Positions 25,962 to 34,064 of a DNA stretch of 64,000 nucleotides are shown in pieces. Both the position numbers and the translations under genes were made by a program. A model generated the notes under the pieces. The model had not been told where the DNA came from. It was given only the letters and a program-made list of their open reading frames with translations, and made no database searches. Each line of letters opens with the position of its first letter. The first letter of the stretch is position 1. Source of the stretch: Clostridia bacterium (GTDB taxonomy: Bacteria; Bacillota; Clostridia; Peptostreptococcales; Acidaminobacteraceae); contig JAGYOH010000004.1 of the NCBI GenBank assembly GCA_018399635.1, positions 1-64,000 of the forward strand. Reading direction: 5' to 3'.

Positions 25962-27113
25962 ATGGGTATGTCAGGTTACTTTATTCCGTCGGTGAATTAT
26001 CAGGGTTCAGGCAGTGTCAATGAGGCCGGCAATCTGGTGAAGAATTTCGGCGCCAAAAAGGTATTGATCGTCACGGATGGCGGACTCCTCAAGATGGGCA
26101 TGGCGGACAAGGTCAAGGCCATCGTTGAAGAAGCCGGAATCGAAGCCGTCATCTATGGGGGTGCCGAGCCCAACCCGACGGACAAAAACGTGGAAGACGG
26201 TTTTGAAGTCTGGAAAAAGGAAAAGTGCGACGGACTGGTTTCACTAGGTGGAGGATCCTCCCATGACTGTGCCAAGGGAATCGGCCTGGTGGCGTCCAAC
26301 GGTGGAAAAATCCAGGATTACGAGGGCATCGATCAATCAGCGAATCCCTTTGTTCCCTATGTCGCCATCAACACCACGGCAGGGACCGCTTCTGAAATGA
26401 CCCGTTTCTGTATCATTACGGACTCCAGCCGAAAAATCAAAATGGCCATCGTGGACTGGCGAGTCACACCGGGCGCCTCCATCAATGACCCTGATCTCAT
26501 GGCTGGCATGCCACCGGCGCTTACCGCAGCCACCGGCATGGATGCCTTGACCCATGCCATTGAAGCCTATGTTTCCACGGCGGCCACGCCCCTGACGGAT
26601 TCCGCCGCTCTCATGGCCATTGAACTGATTTCGGAGTTCCTGCCCAAGGCCGTAGCCAATGGCGCCGACATGGTGGCAAGAGAAAAAATGTCCTTTGCCC
26701 AGTTTCTAGCAGGGATGGCCTTCAACAACGCCTCCCTGGGTTATGTCCATGCCATGGCCCATCAATTGGGAGGATTTTACAACCTGCCCCATGGCGTCTG
26801 CAATGCGATTCTCCTTCCGGTGGTTTCGAAGTTCAACATTATCGGCGCCACGGACCGCTTCGGCAAAATCGCCAAGGCCATGGGTGAGAATGTTGAAGGA
26901 ATGTCACCGAGAGAAGCCGCCGATGCGGCGATTGAAGCCATCAAGGCCCTGTCGGTTTCCGTGGGTATTCCCAAGGGACTCACTGAACTCGGGGTCAAGG
27001 AAAAAGATCTTGAGACCATGGCCGTCAACGCCAAGGCGGATGCCTGCCAGCTCACCAACCCGAGAACGGCCACGCTGCAAGAAGTGGTACAACTCTTCAT
27101 GGAAGCCATGTAG
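25962..27113 (+). CDS. Iron-containing alcohol dehydrogenase (group III)
   Basis: The 383-aa enzyme belongs to the Fe-ADH family. It has the NAD-binding [13 protein letters not shown] (about 97-109), [14 protein letters not shown] (about 138), and metal ligands in NDPDLM (Asp) plus His in [14 protein letters not shown] and [17 protein letters not shown]. It reduces aldehydes to alcohols or the reverse, probably as an NADH sink in fermentation. ATG at 25962 follows AGGGGG; the TTG at 25956 is less likely. Strong codon bias and a consensus promoter suggest high expression. The substrate (ethanol, 1,3-propanediol, lactaldehyde) cannot be decided. Confidence 0.92.
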   Translation: MGMSGYFIPSVNYQGSGSVNEAGNLVKNFGAKKVLIVTDGGLLKMGMADKVKAIVEEAGIEAVIYGGAEPNPTDKNVEDGFEVWKKEKCDGLVSLGGGSSHDCAKGIGLVASNGGKIQDYEGIDQSANPFVPYVAINTTAGTASEMTRFCIITDSSRKIKMAIVDWRVTPGASINDPDLMAGMPPALTAATGMDALTHAIEAYVSTAATPLTDSAALMAIELISEFLPKAVANGADMVAREKMSFAQFLAGMAFNNASLGYVHAMAHQLGGFYNLPHGVCNAILLPVVSKFNIIGATDRFGKIAKAMGENVEGMSPREAADAAIEAIKALSVSVGIPKGLTELGVKEKDLETMAVNAKADACQLTNPRTATLQEVVQLFMEAM

Positions 27114-27133
27114 GGTCCACCCCTCAACGGTTC

Positions 27134-27163
27134 AAGCCCAGATCATCCGATCTGGGCTTTTTT
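27134..27163 (+). terminator. Terminator of adh
   Basis: AAGCCCAGATC (27134-27144) and GATCTGGGCTT (27149-27159) make an 11-bp stem followed by TTTT. The stop codon of the opposing glutaredoxin lies inside it. Confidence 0.9.
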
Positions 27164-27385
27164 AACGGCCTTCATGATTTGATCCTTGTGGAATCCCTGG
27201 ACCATTTTTCCGCCGATGGCAAAGGCGGGGACCCCCAGGACGCCCCTGGCGACCAGCTCGTTGCGGGCCCCCGGAGTGGTGGTCACGTCGATTTCCTCAT
27301 AGTCAAGGCCTTCCTCCTCCAGGTAAGCCTTTGCCGCACGGCAGTGGGGACAGCCTAGGGTGGTATACATTTTGATGGGTTTCAT
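27143..27385 (-). CDS. Glutaredoxin family protein
   Basis: The 80-aa thioredoxin-fold protein has the redox motif CPHC near residue 11 (TTLGCPHCRAAKAYL), the cis-proline loop GVLGVPAFAIGG and the C-terminal helix. It looks like the NrdH/short glutaredoxins of Gram-positive anaerobes, which reduce disulfides using thioredoxin reductase or glutathione-like thiols. ATG at 27385 has GGAGGTG upstream; the longer frame to 27562 has no ribosome site. Convergent with adh. Confidence 0.88.
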   Translation of the reverse strand: MKPIKMYTTLGCPHCRAAKAYLEEEGLDYEEIDVTTTPGARNELVARGVLGVPAFAIGGKMVQGFHKDQIMKAVKKAQIG

Positions 27386-27568
27386 GGGGGCACCTCCGTC
27401 ATTTTTTTTGGCAGGGAAGACAGGCCCTGAGACCGAATCCTGCAAGCATATTATAACATATCTGGCGGTTAATGACAGGCGTGACCCGTGGATTCTCCCT
27501 CGAAAAAAAAGGCTTCTACCGGGGAACACTGTCCTGGAAAAATATTTCGACCCCTCGGGCACTTGGGC

Positions 27569-28117
27569 CTAAGGGGTCGAAAGACTTTGTACGGCGGTTT
27601 CAATGTAGTCCTCGATCCAGGCCAGGACCTGGGGGGACTCGAAGGCGGAGGGTTCCTCGAGGACCTGCAGCAGGTCCTCCGTGGTGAGGCTGAAGTTTCG
27701 ATGGTCTCTTTGGTAGGAGAGGCCCAGGTCAAGGCCTTGCCTGAAGCCCAGAACGGTGGTGAAGGTCAGTCCCAGATTGCCCAGGGGAGGCCGGTCGATA
27801 TGACTGAGACCGAAGGTCACCCTGACGGTGGTACCCAGACCGGGGGTCGATGTGATGGTCAAATCACCGCCGGTCAGTCGCGCCTTGGCCTTGAAAAGGG
27901 AGAGGCCGAGGCCCACTTTTCTTTCAGTCCGGGTGGTGAAAAAGGGATCCTGCACCCGGCTGAGGGTTTCAGCCGACATGCCCCTGCCGTCATCGGCGAT
28001 GGTGATGACCAGGGTGTCTTCGGAGGTCAGTTCCATGAGGGAGATTCTGATGCAAAGGGCCTGGGCCTTGAGGGAATTTTGTAGGATATCAAGGAGGTGC
28101 AGGCTGAGGTCTCTCAT
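27569..28117 (-). CDS. Stand-alone HATPase_c protein, last gene of the sensory hydrogenase operon
   Basis: The 182-aa protein has the histidine-kinase ATPase boxes without a dimerisation/phospho-His domain: N box LDILQNSLKA, G1 DDGRGM, F box DPFFTTR, G2 GLGLSLFKAKA. About 75 residues after this are not recognised. Lacking the phospho-acceptor His it may phosphorylate a protein on Ser/Thr as RsbW-type kinases do, or only bind ATP. Its ATG overlaps the PHP gene stop (ATGA), so it belongs to the six-gene operon transcribed from 31.2 kb. Confidence 0.78.
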   Translation of the reverse strand: MRDLSLHLLDILQNSLKAQALCIRISLMELTSEDTLVITIADDGRGMSAETLSRVQDPFFTTRTERKVGLGLSLFKAKARLTGGDLTITSTPGLGTTVRVTFGLSHIDRPPLGNLGLTFTTVLGFRQGLDLGLSYQRDHRNFSLTTEDLLQVLEEPSAFESPQVLAWIEDYIETAVQSLSTP

Positions 28118-28803
28118 GAAGTCCCCTCCTTCAAGGCCTTGAAAATTCCCCTTAGACTTCTTTCTTCCACCTCGATGAAGTGGTCTCGTTCAGAGATATT
28201 TCCCAGGAAATGGGCGTCGGAGCTAGTGAGAATCGGGATTCCCTGAGGCGTGTCCCCGGCAGGATTCTCCAGGGCGTGGCAGGTCAGGTCTTCGGGCAGA
28301 AAGCCCAGCTGGGAGAGGATGCCGTAGCTTTGACGGTGAATGTGGGCCGGCACGAAGAGGCCGTCATGGGCGGCCACCAGTTTTCCAAGATGTTTCAAAT
28401 CGATGGCCAGTGGCAAGAGCAGGGACAGGGGGAAGTCCCCCAGGTGGTCGTCCCTGCGGCCTAGAATGCGCTGGTGACCGAATTTCCCACCCTGGTGGGG
28501 CTGTTGGGGAATCAGGGGCTCGAGGGTCTTGAAAAAGTCTTCAATGGTTTCGAGTTCCTCGAAATAGCAGAGGACGTGGACATCCTCCAGGGTATGGATT
28601 TCAATCCCCGGGAGAAAGAAGAGGCCCTTTTCCCGGGCCAGGGCCTCCGTCGGTCTGAGATTGAGGATATGGTTGTGGTCCGTGAGACTGATCAGGTCGA
28701 GACCCTTCAGGAGGGCCATGTTGACGATATTGTTGGGGGTCATGTCCTCCCCGCCGCAGGGGGAGAGGGCGGAGTGGATATGCAGGTCATAGTAGATTTT
28801 CAT
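28114..28803 (-). CDS. PHP-domain phosphoesterase
   Basis: The 229-aa protein starts MKIYYDLHIHSALSPCG, the first PHP metal motif, followed by SLTDHN, FLPGIEIH, HVLCYF, VPAHIHRQ and ILTSSDAH, the other metal-binding positions. PHP enzymes hydrolyse phosphoesters with a trinuclear metal site; some act on nucleotides. It follows the second DRTGG gene after 4 bases. In this context it may remove a phosphate-based signal made or sensed by neighbouring proteins, which is inference. Confidence 0.82.
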   Translation of the reverse strand: MKIYYDLHIHSALSPCGGEDMTPNNIVNMALLKGLDLISLTDHNHILNLRPTEALAREKGLFFLPGIEIHTLEDVHVLCYFEELETIEDFFKTLEPLIPQQPHQGGKFGHQRILGRRDDHLGDFPLSLLLPLAIDLKHLGKLVAAHDGLFVPAHIHRQSYGILSQLGFLPEDLTCHALENPAGDTPQGIPILTSSDAHFLGNISERDHFIEVEERSLRGIFKALKEGTS

Positions 28804-28807
28804 CAGG

Positions 28808-29134
28808 TCATGTCTGGAAAAAAAGCTGCATGATGCCGTAGGTATCCAGGGAGGTGGACAGGAGGGGAACCTCACTTGAAAGGGCCTTTTGAAGGGTCTC
28901 TTCATCGGGTTGGAGGGATTCCGGCAGAATGATGCAGCCCAGTTCAAGCAGGGAGGCGACTGCGACGATATTGCTGTGGGTCTGGACCGTGACCCAGGCT
29001 TCTCCCTTCTGGCCCTTGGCCATGACCCAGCTGAGGAGATCACAGCTGCGGACGTGGGGGATGTCGCCTGTCACGGCCAGCTGGGGGGTGAGATAGTCAA
29101 AATCCGGGTGGTGGATCAAATCAGAGAGTTGCAT
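28808..29134 (-). CDS. DRTGG-domain protein (second copy)
   Basis: The 108-aa protein has the fold pattern of a single DRTGG domain: LTPQLAVTGDIPHVRSCDLLSWVMA, then AWVTVQTHSNIVAVASLLELGCIILPES, then VPLLSTSLDTYGIMQLFF. DRTGG domains occur as regulatory parts of phosphotransacetylase and pyrophosphatases and are thought to bind adenine nucleotides. ATG at 29134 has AAGGAGG upstream and lies inside the end of the hydrogenase-like gene (14-base overlap). Paralogous to the first gene of the same operon. Confidence 0.75.
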   Translation of the reverse strand: MQLSDLIHHPDFDYLTPQLAVTGDIPHVRSCDLLSWVMAKGQKGEAWVTVQTHSNIVAVASLLELGCIILPESLQPDEETLQKALSSEVPLLSTSLDTYGIMQLFFQT

Positions 29135-30377
29135 TTTTAGGGCCTCCTTGGAGTTTTTGAAACACACAGTCACTGAGGCGGGCCTTTTTCTGGACGATAT
29201 CCTCCGCCAGGGCGCGGCAGGAGGGACAGCCGCAGGCGCCGCAGTCAATGCCGGGGAGCTCTCCCAGGAGCTTGTCGATCCGGTCCATCTTCTCCAGGGC
29301 CACGGAAAGGTCCTTGTCCAGGCCGAGGATGTCGATGGGCTCAATCTCAAGATCCCAGAGGAGTTTGCCGAAGTCGAAATTGTTTTCGATTTCATCGATA
29401 TCGATGGGGGAGAGAGACCGGGTGCGTGATTCCACCCGGTAACGGGCGATAAAGGGGTTTTCCACGTTGAGGGGACCGCCGACACAGCCGCCGACACAGG
29501 CATAGGTCTCGATGAATTTCAAGCCGGAAAGCTTGCCGAGCTCCGCCATGTCCAGAATCTTGGCGACTTCGTCGATGTCATCCACCTTGATGGCGGCCTC
29601 GATTTCCGAGGTCAGGGACTGGCCTCCCAGAATGGCCCAGTTTTCTCCGAGATAGGCGGCGGTCAGCTCTTGAGAGTAATCCTCGCGATGGGAGAGAATC
29701 TGCATCAGAAGGGGATAGAGATTCTTGGTGCTCAGAGCGCCATCCAGGGAGGATCGACCCAGTCCGATGGGTTTTTTGATGCTGGTGATCTTGGCCGGAC
29801 ACTGGGAGATATAGAAAATTCCGACGGAGGCCCCGGGATTCCTTTCGGCCATGGCCTCTTTGTAAAGCCGGGCAGCCACCTCCATGGGGGTTTCAATGGG
29901 AATGATGTTTTTGATGAGCTCCGGGTTTTTGATCTGGATGAGTCGGGTGATGGCGGGACAGTAGGTGGAAATCATGGGCTTCACCTGCTGGGGATCCTCA
30001 CTGAGGTTCCCCAGATGATAGGCCAGGACCTCGGCATGGTAGGACTGGTCGATGACCTCGTCAAAGCCCAGGGTTTTCAGGGCGTTGTTGATTTTGGTTT
30101 TTGAATAGTGCTGGGAGAATTGTGAGTAGAAGGACATGGAGGGCATGGCGGCCTTGATGTCGTAGGCTTCGAGATCCCTCATGGTATCGGTGACGGCGGT
30201 TTTGGCCCCGTAGGGACAGACCCGGATACAGATGCCGCAGTCGATGCATTTTTCTGGGGTGATCTGGGCCTTGCCGTCGACGACCCGGATGGCCTGGGTG
30301 GGACAGTTCTGCATGCAGACGGTGCACCCGGTGCACTTTTCTTCTATTAATATAACGGAGTGGAAATAATCAGCCAT
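29121..30377 (-). CDS. Putative sensory [FeFe]-hydrogenase (HydS-like, group C/D)
   Basis: The 418-aa protein has two ferredoxin-type [4Fe-4S] motifs (CTGCTVCMQNC at 15, CIDCGICIRVC at 44), a short H-cluster domain and a C-terminal FeS motif (Cys379, 382, 387, 404). The four H-cluster Cys are kept (Cys140 in STYCPA, Cys193 in SQCPAK, Cys294 and Cys298 in ACVGGC), and the Lys of the second motif is kept (Lys196). The proton-relay Cys that precedes the first cluster Cys in catalytic enzymes is Tyr139, and the Met residues of motifs two and three are Ser191 and Tyr292. Such changes mark slow, sensor-type hydrogenases. No PAS domain is present. It lies between HATPase and DRTGG genes and divergent from the catalytic hydrogenase operon. 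Confidence 0.8.
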   Translation of the reverse strand: MADYFHSVILIEEKCTGCTVCMQNCPTQAIRVVDGKAQITPEKCIDCGICIRVCPYGAKTAVTDTMRDLEAYDIKAAMPSMSFYSQFSQHYSKTKINNALKTLGFDEVIDQSYHAEVLAYHLGNLSEDPQQVKPMISTYCPAITRLIQIKNPELIKNIIPIETPMEVAARLYKEAMAERNPGASVGIFYISQCPAKITSIKKPIGLGRSSLDGALSTKNLYPLLMQILSHREDYSQELTAAYLGENWAILGGQSLTSEIEAAIKVDDIDEVAKILDMAELGKLSGLKFIETYACVGGCVGGPLNVENPFIARYRVESRTRSLSPIDIDEIENNFDFGKLLWDLEIEPIDILGLDKDLSVALEKMDRIDKLLGELPGIDCGACGCPSCRALAEDIVQKKARLSDCVFQKLQGGPKNATL

Positions 30378-30391
30378 GGTTGTTTTCCTTT

Positions 30392-30802
30392 CTAGAGATT
30401 CAGCGTCATCACCACCCGGGTTTTCCCCCCCGGAGTGGATGAAATGTCGAAGCTGTCGGCACAGCGTTTCATATTGGGGAGTCCCATCCCCGCCCCAAAG
30501 CCCATTTCCCTGATTTCATGGGAGGCGGTGGAGTAGCCCTCCTTCATGGCCAGATCGATGTCGGCGATGCCGGGACCCTGGTCCTCTGCGACAATCGTGA
30601 TGCGATGAGCTTCGATCTCCAACTGGATCTTGCCCCCCCGGGAGTGGATGGCGATGTTCATCTCGGCTTCGTAGGCCATGATGGCGGCCCTGCGGATGAT
30701 TTTCGAATCGATGCCCAGGAGTTTGAGGGTCTTTTTGGTGTTGGAGGAGGCTTCCCCTGCGGTGGTGAAGTTCTGCGTGGTGATGGTATATTCGAATTTC
30801 AT
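30392..30802 (-). CDS. Anti-sigma-factor-like HATPase protein
   Basis: The 136-aa protein is a HATPase_c_2/RsbW-like kinase domain: N box YEAEMNIAIHS, G1 DQGPGI, G2 GFGAGMGLPNMKRCAD. Proteins of this size act as serine kinases of anti-anti-sigma factors in Bacillus, but no STAS or sigma gene is nearby, so its partner may be one of the operon proteins. ATG at 30802 overlaps the DRTGG gene by 4 bases. The gene ends 14 bases before the hydrogenase-like gene. Confidence 0.8.
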   Translation of the reverse strand: MKFEYTITTQNFTTAGEASSNTKKTLKLLGIDSKIIRRAAIMAYEAEMNIAIHSRGGKIQLEIEAHRITIVAEDQGPGIADIDLAMKEGYSTASHEIREMGFGAGMGLPNMKRCADSFDISSTPGGKTRVVMTLNL

Positions 30803-31152
30803 GTCTGGTCGATTCCCCTCATGCCGTTTTCAAAGAGGATCCCCGCCGCCTCGAACATGGAGGCCTTGGTGCTGAGAAGGGTGATCCGGTTGGACTCGGC
30901 AAGCCCGATGATTTCCTCTGAGGGGATCTTGCCCCGCACGAAGAGGATCAGTTTCAAATCGATCATTTCAGCCGTTCGAATCACCTGCTGGTTGGTGAGC
31001 CCGGTCAAAAGGACCGTCTCATCGTCATGGATGAAGGCCAGCACGTCACTCATCAGATCACTGCCAAAGGCCTTTTCGAAGGACTTGCCGCCTTCAAGGG
31101 GCTGGGTCAGTGGTTGACAGTCCAGCACCTGGATGATTTTTTCTAGTTCCAT
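30799..31152 (-). CDS. DRTGG-domain protein (first gene of sensory operon)
   Basis: The 117-aa protein opens the minus-strand operon. It shows the DRTGG pattern: a central SDVLAFIHDDETVLLTGLTNQQVIRTAEMI, then LILFVRGKIPSEEIIGLAES, then ITLLSTKASMFEAAGILFENG. Genes of this type are often linked to NAD-dependent [FeFe]-hydrogenase loci in Clostridia; their function is not established. CAGGAGG precedes the ATG at 31152. Confidence 0.75.
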   Translation of the reverse strand: MELEKIIQVLDCQPLTQPLEGGKSFEKAFGSDLMSDVLAFIHDDETVLLTGLTNQQVIRTAEMIDLKLILFVRGKIPSEEIIGLAESNRITLLSTKASMFEAAGILFENGMRGIDQT

Positions 31153-31167
31153 GGGGCCTCCTGAATA

Positions 31168-31181
31168 GTTAAATATTTAAC
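31168..31181. promoter_or_regulatory. Rex-like operator at the start of the sensory operon
   Basis: GTTAA-ATAT-TTAAC is a perfect 14-bp palindrome that matches the core of the clostridial Rex consensus (TTGTTAA-N4-TTAACAA). It lies 3 bases downstream of the -10 box of the minus-strand promoter, over the expected start point. Rex represses when NADH/NAD+ is low. Confidence 0.65.
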
Positions 31182-31184
31182 ATG

Positions 31185-31213
31185 ATTATAGCAAGGTTAT
31201 CCGGTAGATTCAA
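31185..31213 (-). promoter_or_regulatory. Promoter of the sensory hydrogenase operon
   Basis: On the minus strand: TTGAAT (31213-31208), 17-bp spacer, TATAAT (31190-31185). Confidence 0.85.
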
Positions 31214-31274
31214 GAAAAAATCGTTATTTTCCGGCCTTTCAGGAAAAGTTTGTGAAAAAATAAATTTATATATC

Positions 31275-31288
31275 GTTAAAGTATTCAC
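31275..31288. promoter_or_regulatory. Second Rex-like half-palindrome over the hnd -35 box
   Basis: GTTAA-AGTA-TTCAC combines a TTGTTAA-type left half with a TTCACAA-type right half and overlaps the -35 element. It is less symmetric than the first site. Confidence 0.45.
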
Positions 31289-31312
31289 AGATAAATGCAA
31301 ATGATGTATAAT
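31284..31312 (+). promoter_or_regulatory. Promoter of the hydrogenase operon
   Basis: TTCACA (31284-31289), 17-bp spacer, TATAAT (31307-31312). Confidence 0.75.
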
Positions 31313-31358
31313 ATCCCTGATATGAATCAGAATGATTCGCTTTGAGGAGGGGAAAGAT

Positions 31359-31889
31359 TTGAAGAATGCCAAAGGTCGTTTGGTGGAACTCAGCACGGAT
31401 TTCCTGGACAAGGAAAAACTGTCGGTTCTGGACGATTATATTCAGGGGATAGAGGACAAGGAGGGCAGTCTGATCCATGTGCTTCACAAGGCCCAAAGTC
31501 TGTTCGGCTATCTGCCGGAAAACCTGCAGCTTCATGTGGCGCGAAAAATTGATCTGCCCGCGGCAAAGGTCAACGGGGTGGTCAGCTTTTATTCCTTTTT
31601 CACCCAGGAACCCCGGGGAAAGCATACCATCAGTCTGTGTATGGGAACCGCCTGCTTTGTCAAGGGGGCGGACAAAATATTCAAGACCCTGAAGGACCAG
31701 CTGGGAGTGGCAAACAACAAGATGACGGAGGACGGACTGTTCACCCTCAAGGACATCCGCTGTGTCGGCGCCTGCGGACTGGCACCGGTGCTCATGGTGG
31801 ACGACAAGGTCTACGGTCACGTGAAAGCCGAGGATATTGAAACCATACTGAACAAATACCGTGATGAGGAGGATTCCAATGGCCATTAA
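31359..31889 (+). CDS. hndA: NAD-dependent [FeFe]-hydrogenase subunit HndA/HydC (NuoE-like)
   Basis: The 176-aa protein belongs to the NuoE family with a thioredoxin-like [2Fe-2S] domain. Four Cys are visible in CMGTAC (with V,K before) and in CVGAC of the RCVGACGLAP segment. The N-terminal helical part (HKAQSLFGYLPENL) is typical. TTG at 31359 is the likely start because GAGGAGGGG (31344-31352) lies at the correct distance; an ATG at 31332 sits before that ribosome site. First gene of a four-gene operon, overlapping the next by 11 bases. Confidence 0.9.
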   Translation: MKNAKGRLVELSTDFLDKEKLSVLDDYIQGIEDKEGSLIHVLHKAQSLFGYLPENLQLHVARKIDLPAAKVNGVVSFYSFFTQEPRGKHTISLCMGTACFVKGADKIFKTLKDQLGVANNKMTEDGLFTLKDIRCVGACGLAPVLMVDDKVYGHVKAEDIETILNKYRDEEDSNGH

Positions 31890-32271
31890 GTCCCTTGATG
31901 AACTCAAAAAAATCAGAGAGGCATCCAAAAAGAAGGTTGATCTGCGCGAAAAGGGTGAAAGCACCGACGGAATCATTGAAATCCTCATCGGGATGGCCAC
32001 CTGCGGCATTGCGGCTGGCGCCCGGGAAACCATGAAGGCCCTGGGTGAAGCCATTGAGGAAGCGGGCCTCGACCAGGTCAAGATCGTCCAGGTAGGCTGC
32101 ATGGGCTACTGCCATTCCGAACCGACGATCCAGGTGAACCAGCCGGGCAAGGCGCCGGTGCTCTACGGCAAGGTGGATGAAACCGTCGCCAGGGAAATCA
32201 TCACCAAGCATATTCTGAAGGATGAATTCATCGATGATCATCTGCTCAACAAGACTTTTACGAAAGCATAG
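31879..32271 (+). CDS. hndB: [2Fe-2S] thioredoxin-like ferredoxin subunit HndB
   Basis: The 130-aa protein has a thioredoxin-like ferredoxin fold: GMATCGIAAGARETMKAL and VGCMGYCHSEPTIQV supply the four cluster Cys. Subunits of this type occur in tetrameric NADP/NAD-reducing hydrogenases (HndABCD). GAGGAGG lies upstream of ATG 31879, inside hndA. It probably relays electrons between the flavin subunit and the H-cluster subunit. Confidence 0.9.
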   Translation: MAIKSLDELKKIREASKKKVDLREKGESTDGIIEILIGMATCGIAAGARETMKALGEAIEEAGLDQVKIVQVGCMGYCHSEPTIQVNQPGKAPVLYGKVDETVAREIITKHILKDEFIDDHLLNKTFTKA

Positions 32272-32282
32272 GAGGTTGAAGC

Positions 32283-34052
32283 ATGTCTAAATATACGCGA
32301 CAGATCATGGTTTGCGGAGGGACAGGATGTATCGCCTCCGAAAGCGAAGTGATCATAGACCGGTTCAAAGAGGGACTCCAGGACATCGGGTATGAAGAGG
32401 AAATCCAGGTGCTTAAAACCGGCTGCTTCGGGTTTTGCGGCCAGGGACCCATTGTCAAGATCCACCCCGACAACGTGTTTTATGTCAAGGTCACCCCTGG
32501 GGATGTCGCCGAAATCATTTCAGAGCACCTCGTCAAGGGCCGGAGAGTCCAGAGACTGCTCTTCGTGGATCCCAACACCCGGGTGAAACTGGAAAAGCAT
32601 GAAAACATGGGCTTCTATCAGAAGCAATACCGCATCGCCCTGAGAAACTGCGGCTTTATCAACCCTGAGGATATTGAAGAGTACATCGCCTTCAGTGGCT
32701 ATGAAGCCCTGGGCCGGGTTCTGACCTCGATGACTCCCCAGGAAGTCATCAACGTCATCAAGGACAGCGGTCTCAGAGGCCGTGGTGGCGGCGGTTTTTC
32801 GACAGGTCTGAAATGGGAGCTGGCCGCCAAGTCACCGGGTACTGAGAAATACATCATCTGCAATGCCGACGAAGGGGACCCGGGGGCCTTCATGGACCGG
32901 TCCATTCTGGAGGGGGATCCCCACAGTGTCCTGGAAGCCATGGCCATCGGCGGTTATGCCATGGGAGCCTGCCACGGTCTGATCTACATTCGGGCCGAGT
33001 ATCCCCTGGCCATTGAAAGGCTCAATATCGCCATGAAGCAGGCCAGGGAACTGGGACTGCTGGGCAGGGATATTTTCGGCAGCGGCTTCGACTTCGACAT
33101 CGAGGTGAAACTGGGTGCCGGGGCCTTTGTCTGCGGTGAGGAAACCGCCCTGATCCATTCCATGGAGGGACTCCGGGGAGAGCCCACGAAAAAACCCCCC
33201 TTTCCGGCAGAAAGCGGCTACCGGGGCAAACCCACCTCGGTGAACAATGTGGAAACCCTGGCCAACATCTGTCCTATTATATTGAAGGGAGCCGACTGGT
33301 TCAGCAGTATCGGAACGGCGACTTCAAAGGGCACCAAGGTTTTCGCCCTGGCCGGCAAGGTCAATAATGTAGGTCTTGTGGAGGTGCCCATGGGCACCAC
33401 CTTGAGAGAAATCATATTCGAAATCGGCGGAGGCATCGCCGACGGCAAGGCCTTCAAGGCGGTTCAGACGGGCGGTCCCTCGGGAGGGGTCATTACCCAG
33501 GCGGACCTGGATACCCCCATTGATTATGAGAGTCTCAAGGGAATCGGCTCCATGATGGGGTCCGGCGGCATGATTGTCATGGATGAAGACGATGACATGG
33601 TGGAGATCGCCAAGTTCTACCTCGACTTCACCCAGGATGAATCCTGCGGCAAGTGCACCCCCTGCCGAATCGGCACCAAGAGGATGTTTGAAATCCTGGA
33701 GCGGCTCACCAATCTGGAGGGAGACCTCGAGGATCTCGAGAAATTGCAGGATCTGGGAAAAATGATCAAGGATTCCGCCCTCTGCGGTCTGGGACAGACG
33801 GCACCCAACCCGGTGCTGAGTACCATGAAGTATTTCCCTGAGGAATACGAGGCCTATGCCAGGAGAGAGAAAAAGATCACCTATGCCATCGACGAGGAAA
33901 AATGCATCGGTTGTACCGCCTGTGTCAGAGTTTGTCCCGTCAAATGCATCACCGGCAGTGTCAAGCAACCCCATGTGATCGATGAAACGGCTTGTATCGC
34001 CTGCGGTGCCTGTTACGATGTCTGCAGATTCGATGCAGTTTTGAAACCATAG
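32283..34052 (+). CDS. hndC: NAD-dependent [FeFe]-hydrogenase flavin subunit HndC/HydB (NuoF-like)
   Basis: The 589-aa protein has an N-terminal thioredoxin-like [2Fe-2S] part (CGGTGCIAS, GCFGFCGQGP), a NuoF core with the FMN/NAD motifs GLRGRGGGGFSTG (about 160) and ADEGDPGAFMDR, GAGAFVCGEETAL, the [4Fe-4S] binding ESCGKCTPCRIG (about 458), and a C-terminal pair of ferredoxin clusters (CIGCTACVRVCPVKC and CIACGACYDVC). It contains the NAD(H)-reacting flavin of electron-bifurcating or NAD-linked hydrogenases. The spacing to its neighbours is 11-12 bases. Confidence 0.94.
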   Translation: MSKYTRQIMVCGGTGCIASESEVIIDRFKEGLQDIGYEEEIQVLKTGCFGFCGQGPIVKIHPDNVFYVKVTPGDVAEIISEHLVKGRRVQRLLFVDPNTRVKLEKHENMGFYQKQYRIALRNCGFINPEDIEEYIAFSGYEALGRVLTSMTPQEVINVIKDSGLRGRGGGGFSTGLKWELAAKSPGTEKYIICNADEGDPGAFMDRSILEGDPHSVLEAMAIGGYAMGACHGLIYIRAEYPLAIERLNIAMKQARELGLLGRDIFGSGFDFDIEVKLGAGAFVCGEETALIHSMEGLRGEPTKKPPFPAESGYRGKPTSVNNVETLANICPIILKGADWFSSIGTATSKGTKVFALAGKVNNVGLVEVPMGTTLREIIFEIGGGIADGKAFKAVQTGGPSGGVITQADLDTPIDYESLKGIGSMMGSGGMIVMDEDDDMVEIAKFYLDFTQDESCGKCTPCRIGTKRMFEILERLTNLEGDLEDLEKLQDLGKMIKDSALCGLGQTAPNPVLSTMKYFPEEYEAYARREKKITYAIDEEKCIGCTACVRVCPVKCITGSVKQPHVIDETACIACGACYDVCRFDAVLKP

Positions 34053-34064
34053 GAGGGCAAGAAT

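Noticed and set aside
31332-31358. ATG at 31332 as start of hndA
   Set aside because: The strong GAGGAGGGG lies downstream of it, in front of TTG 31359.
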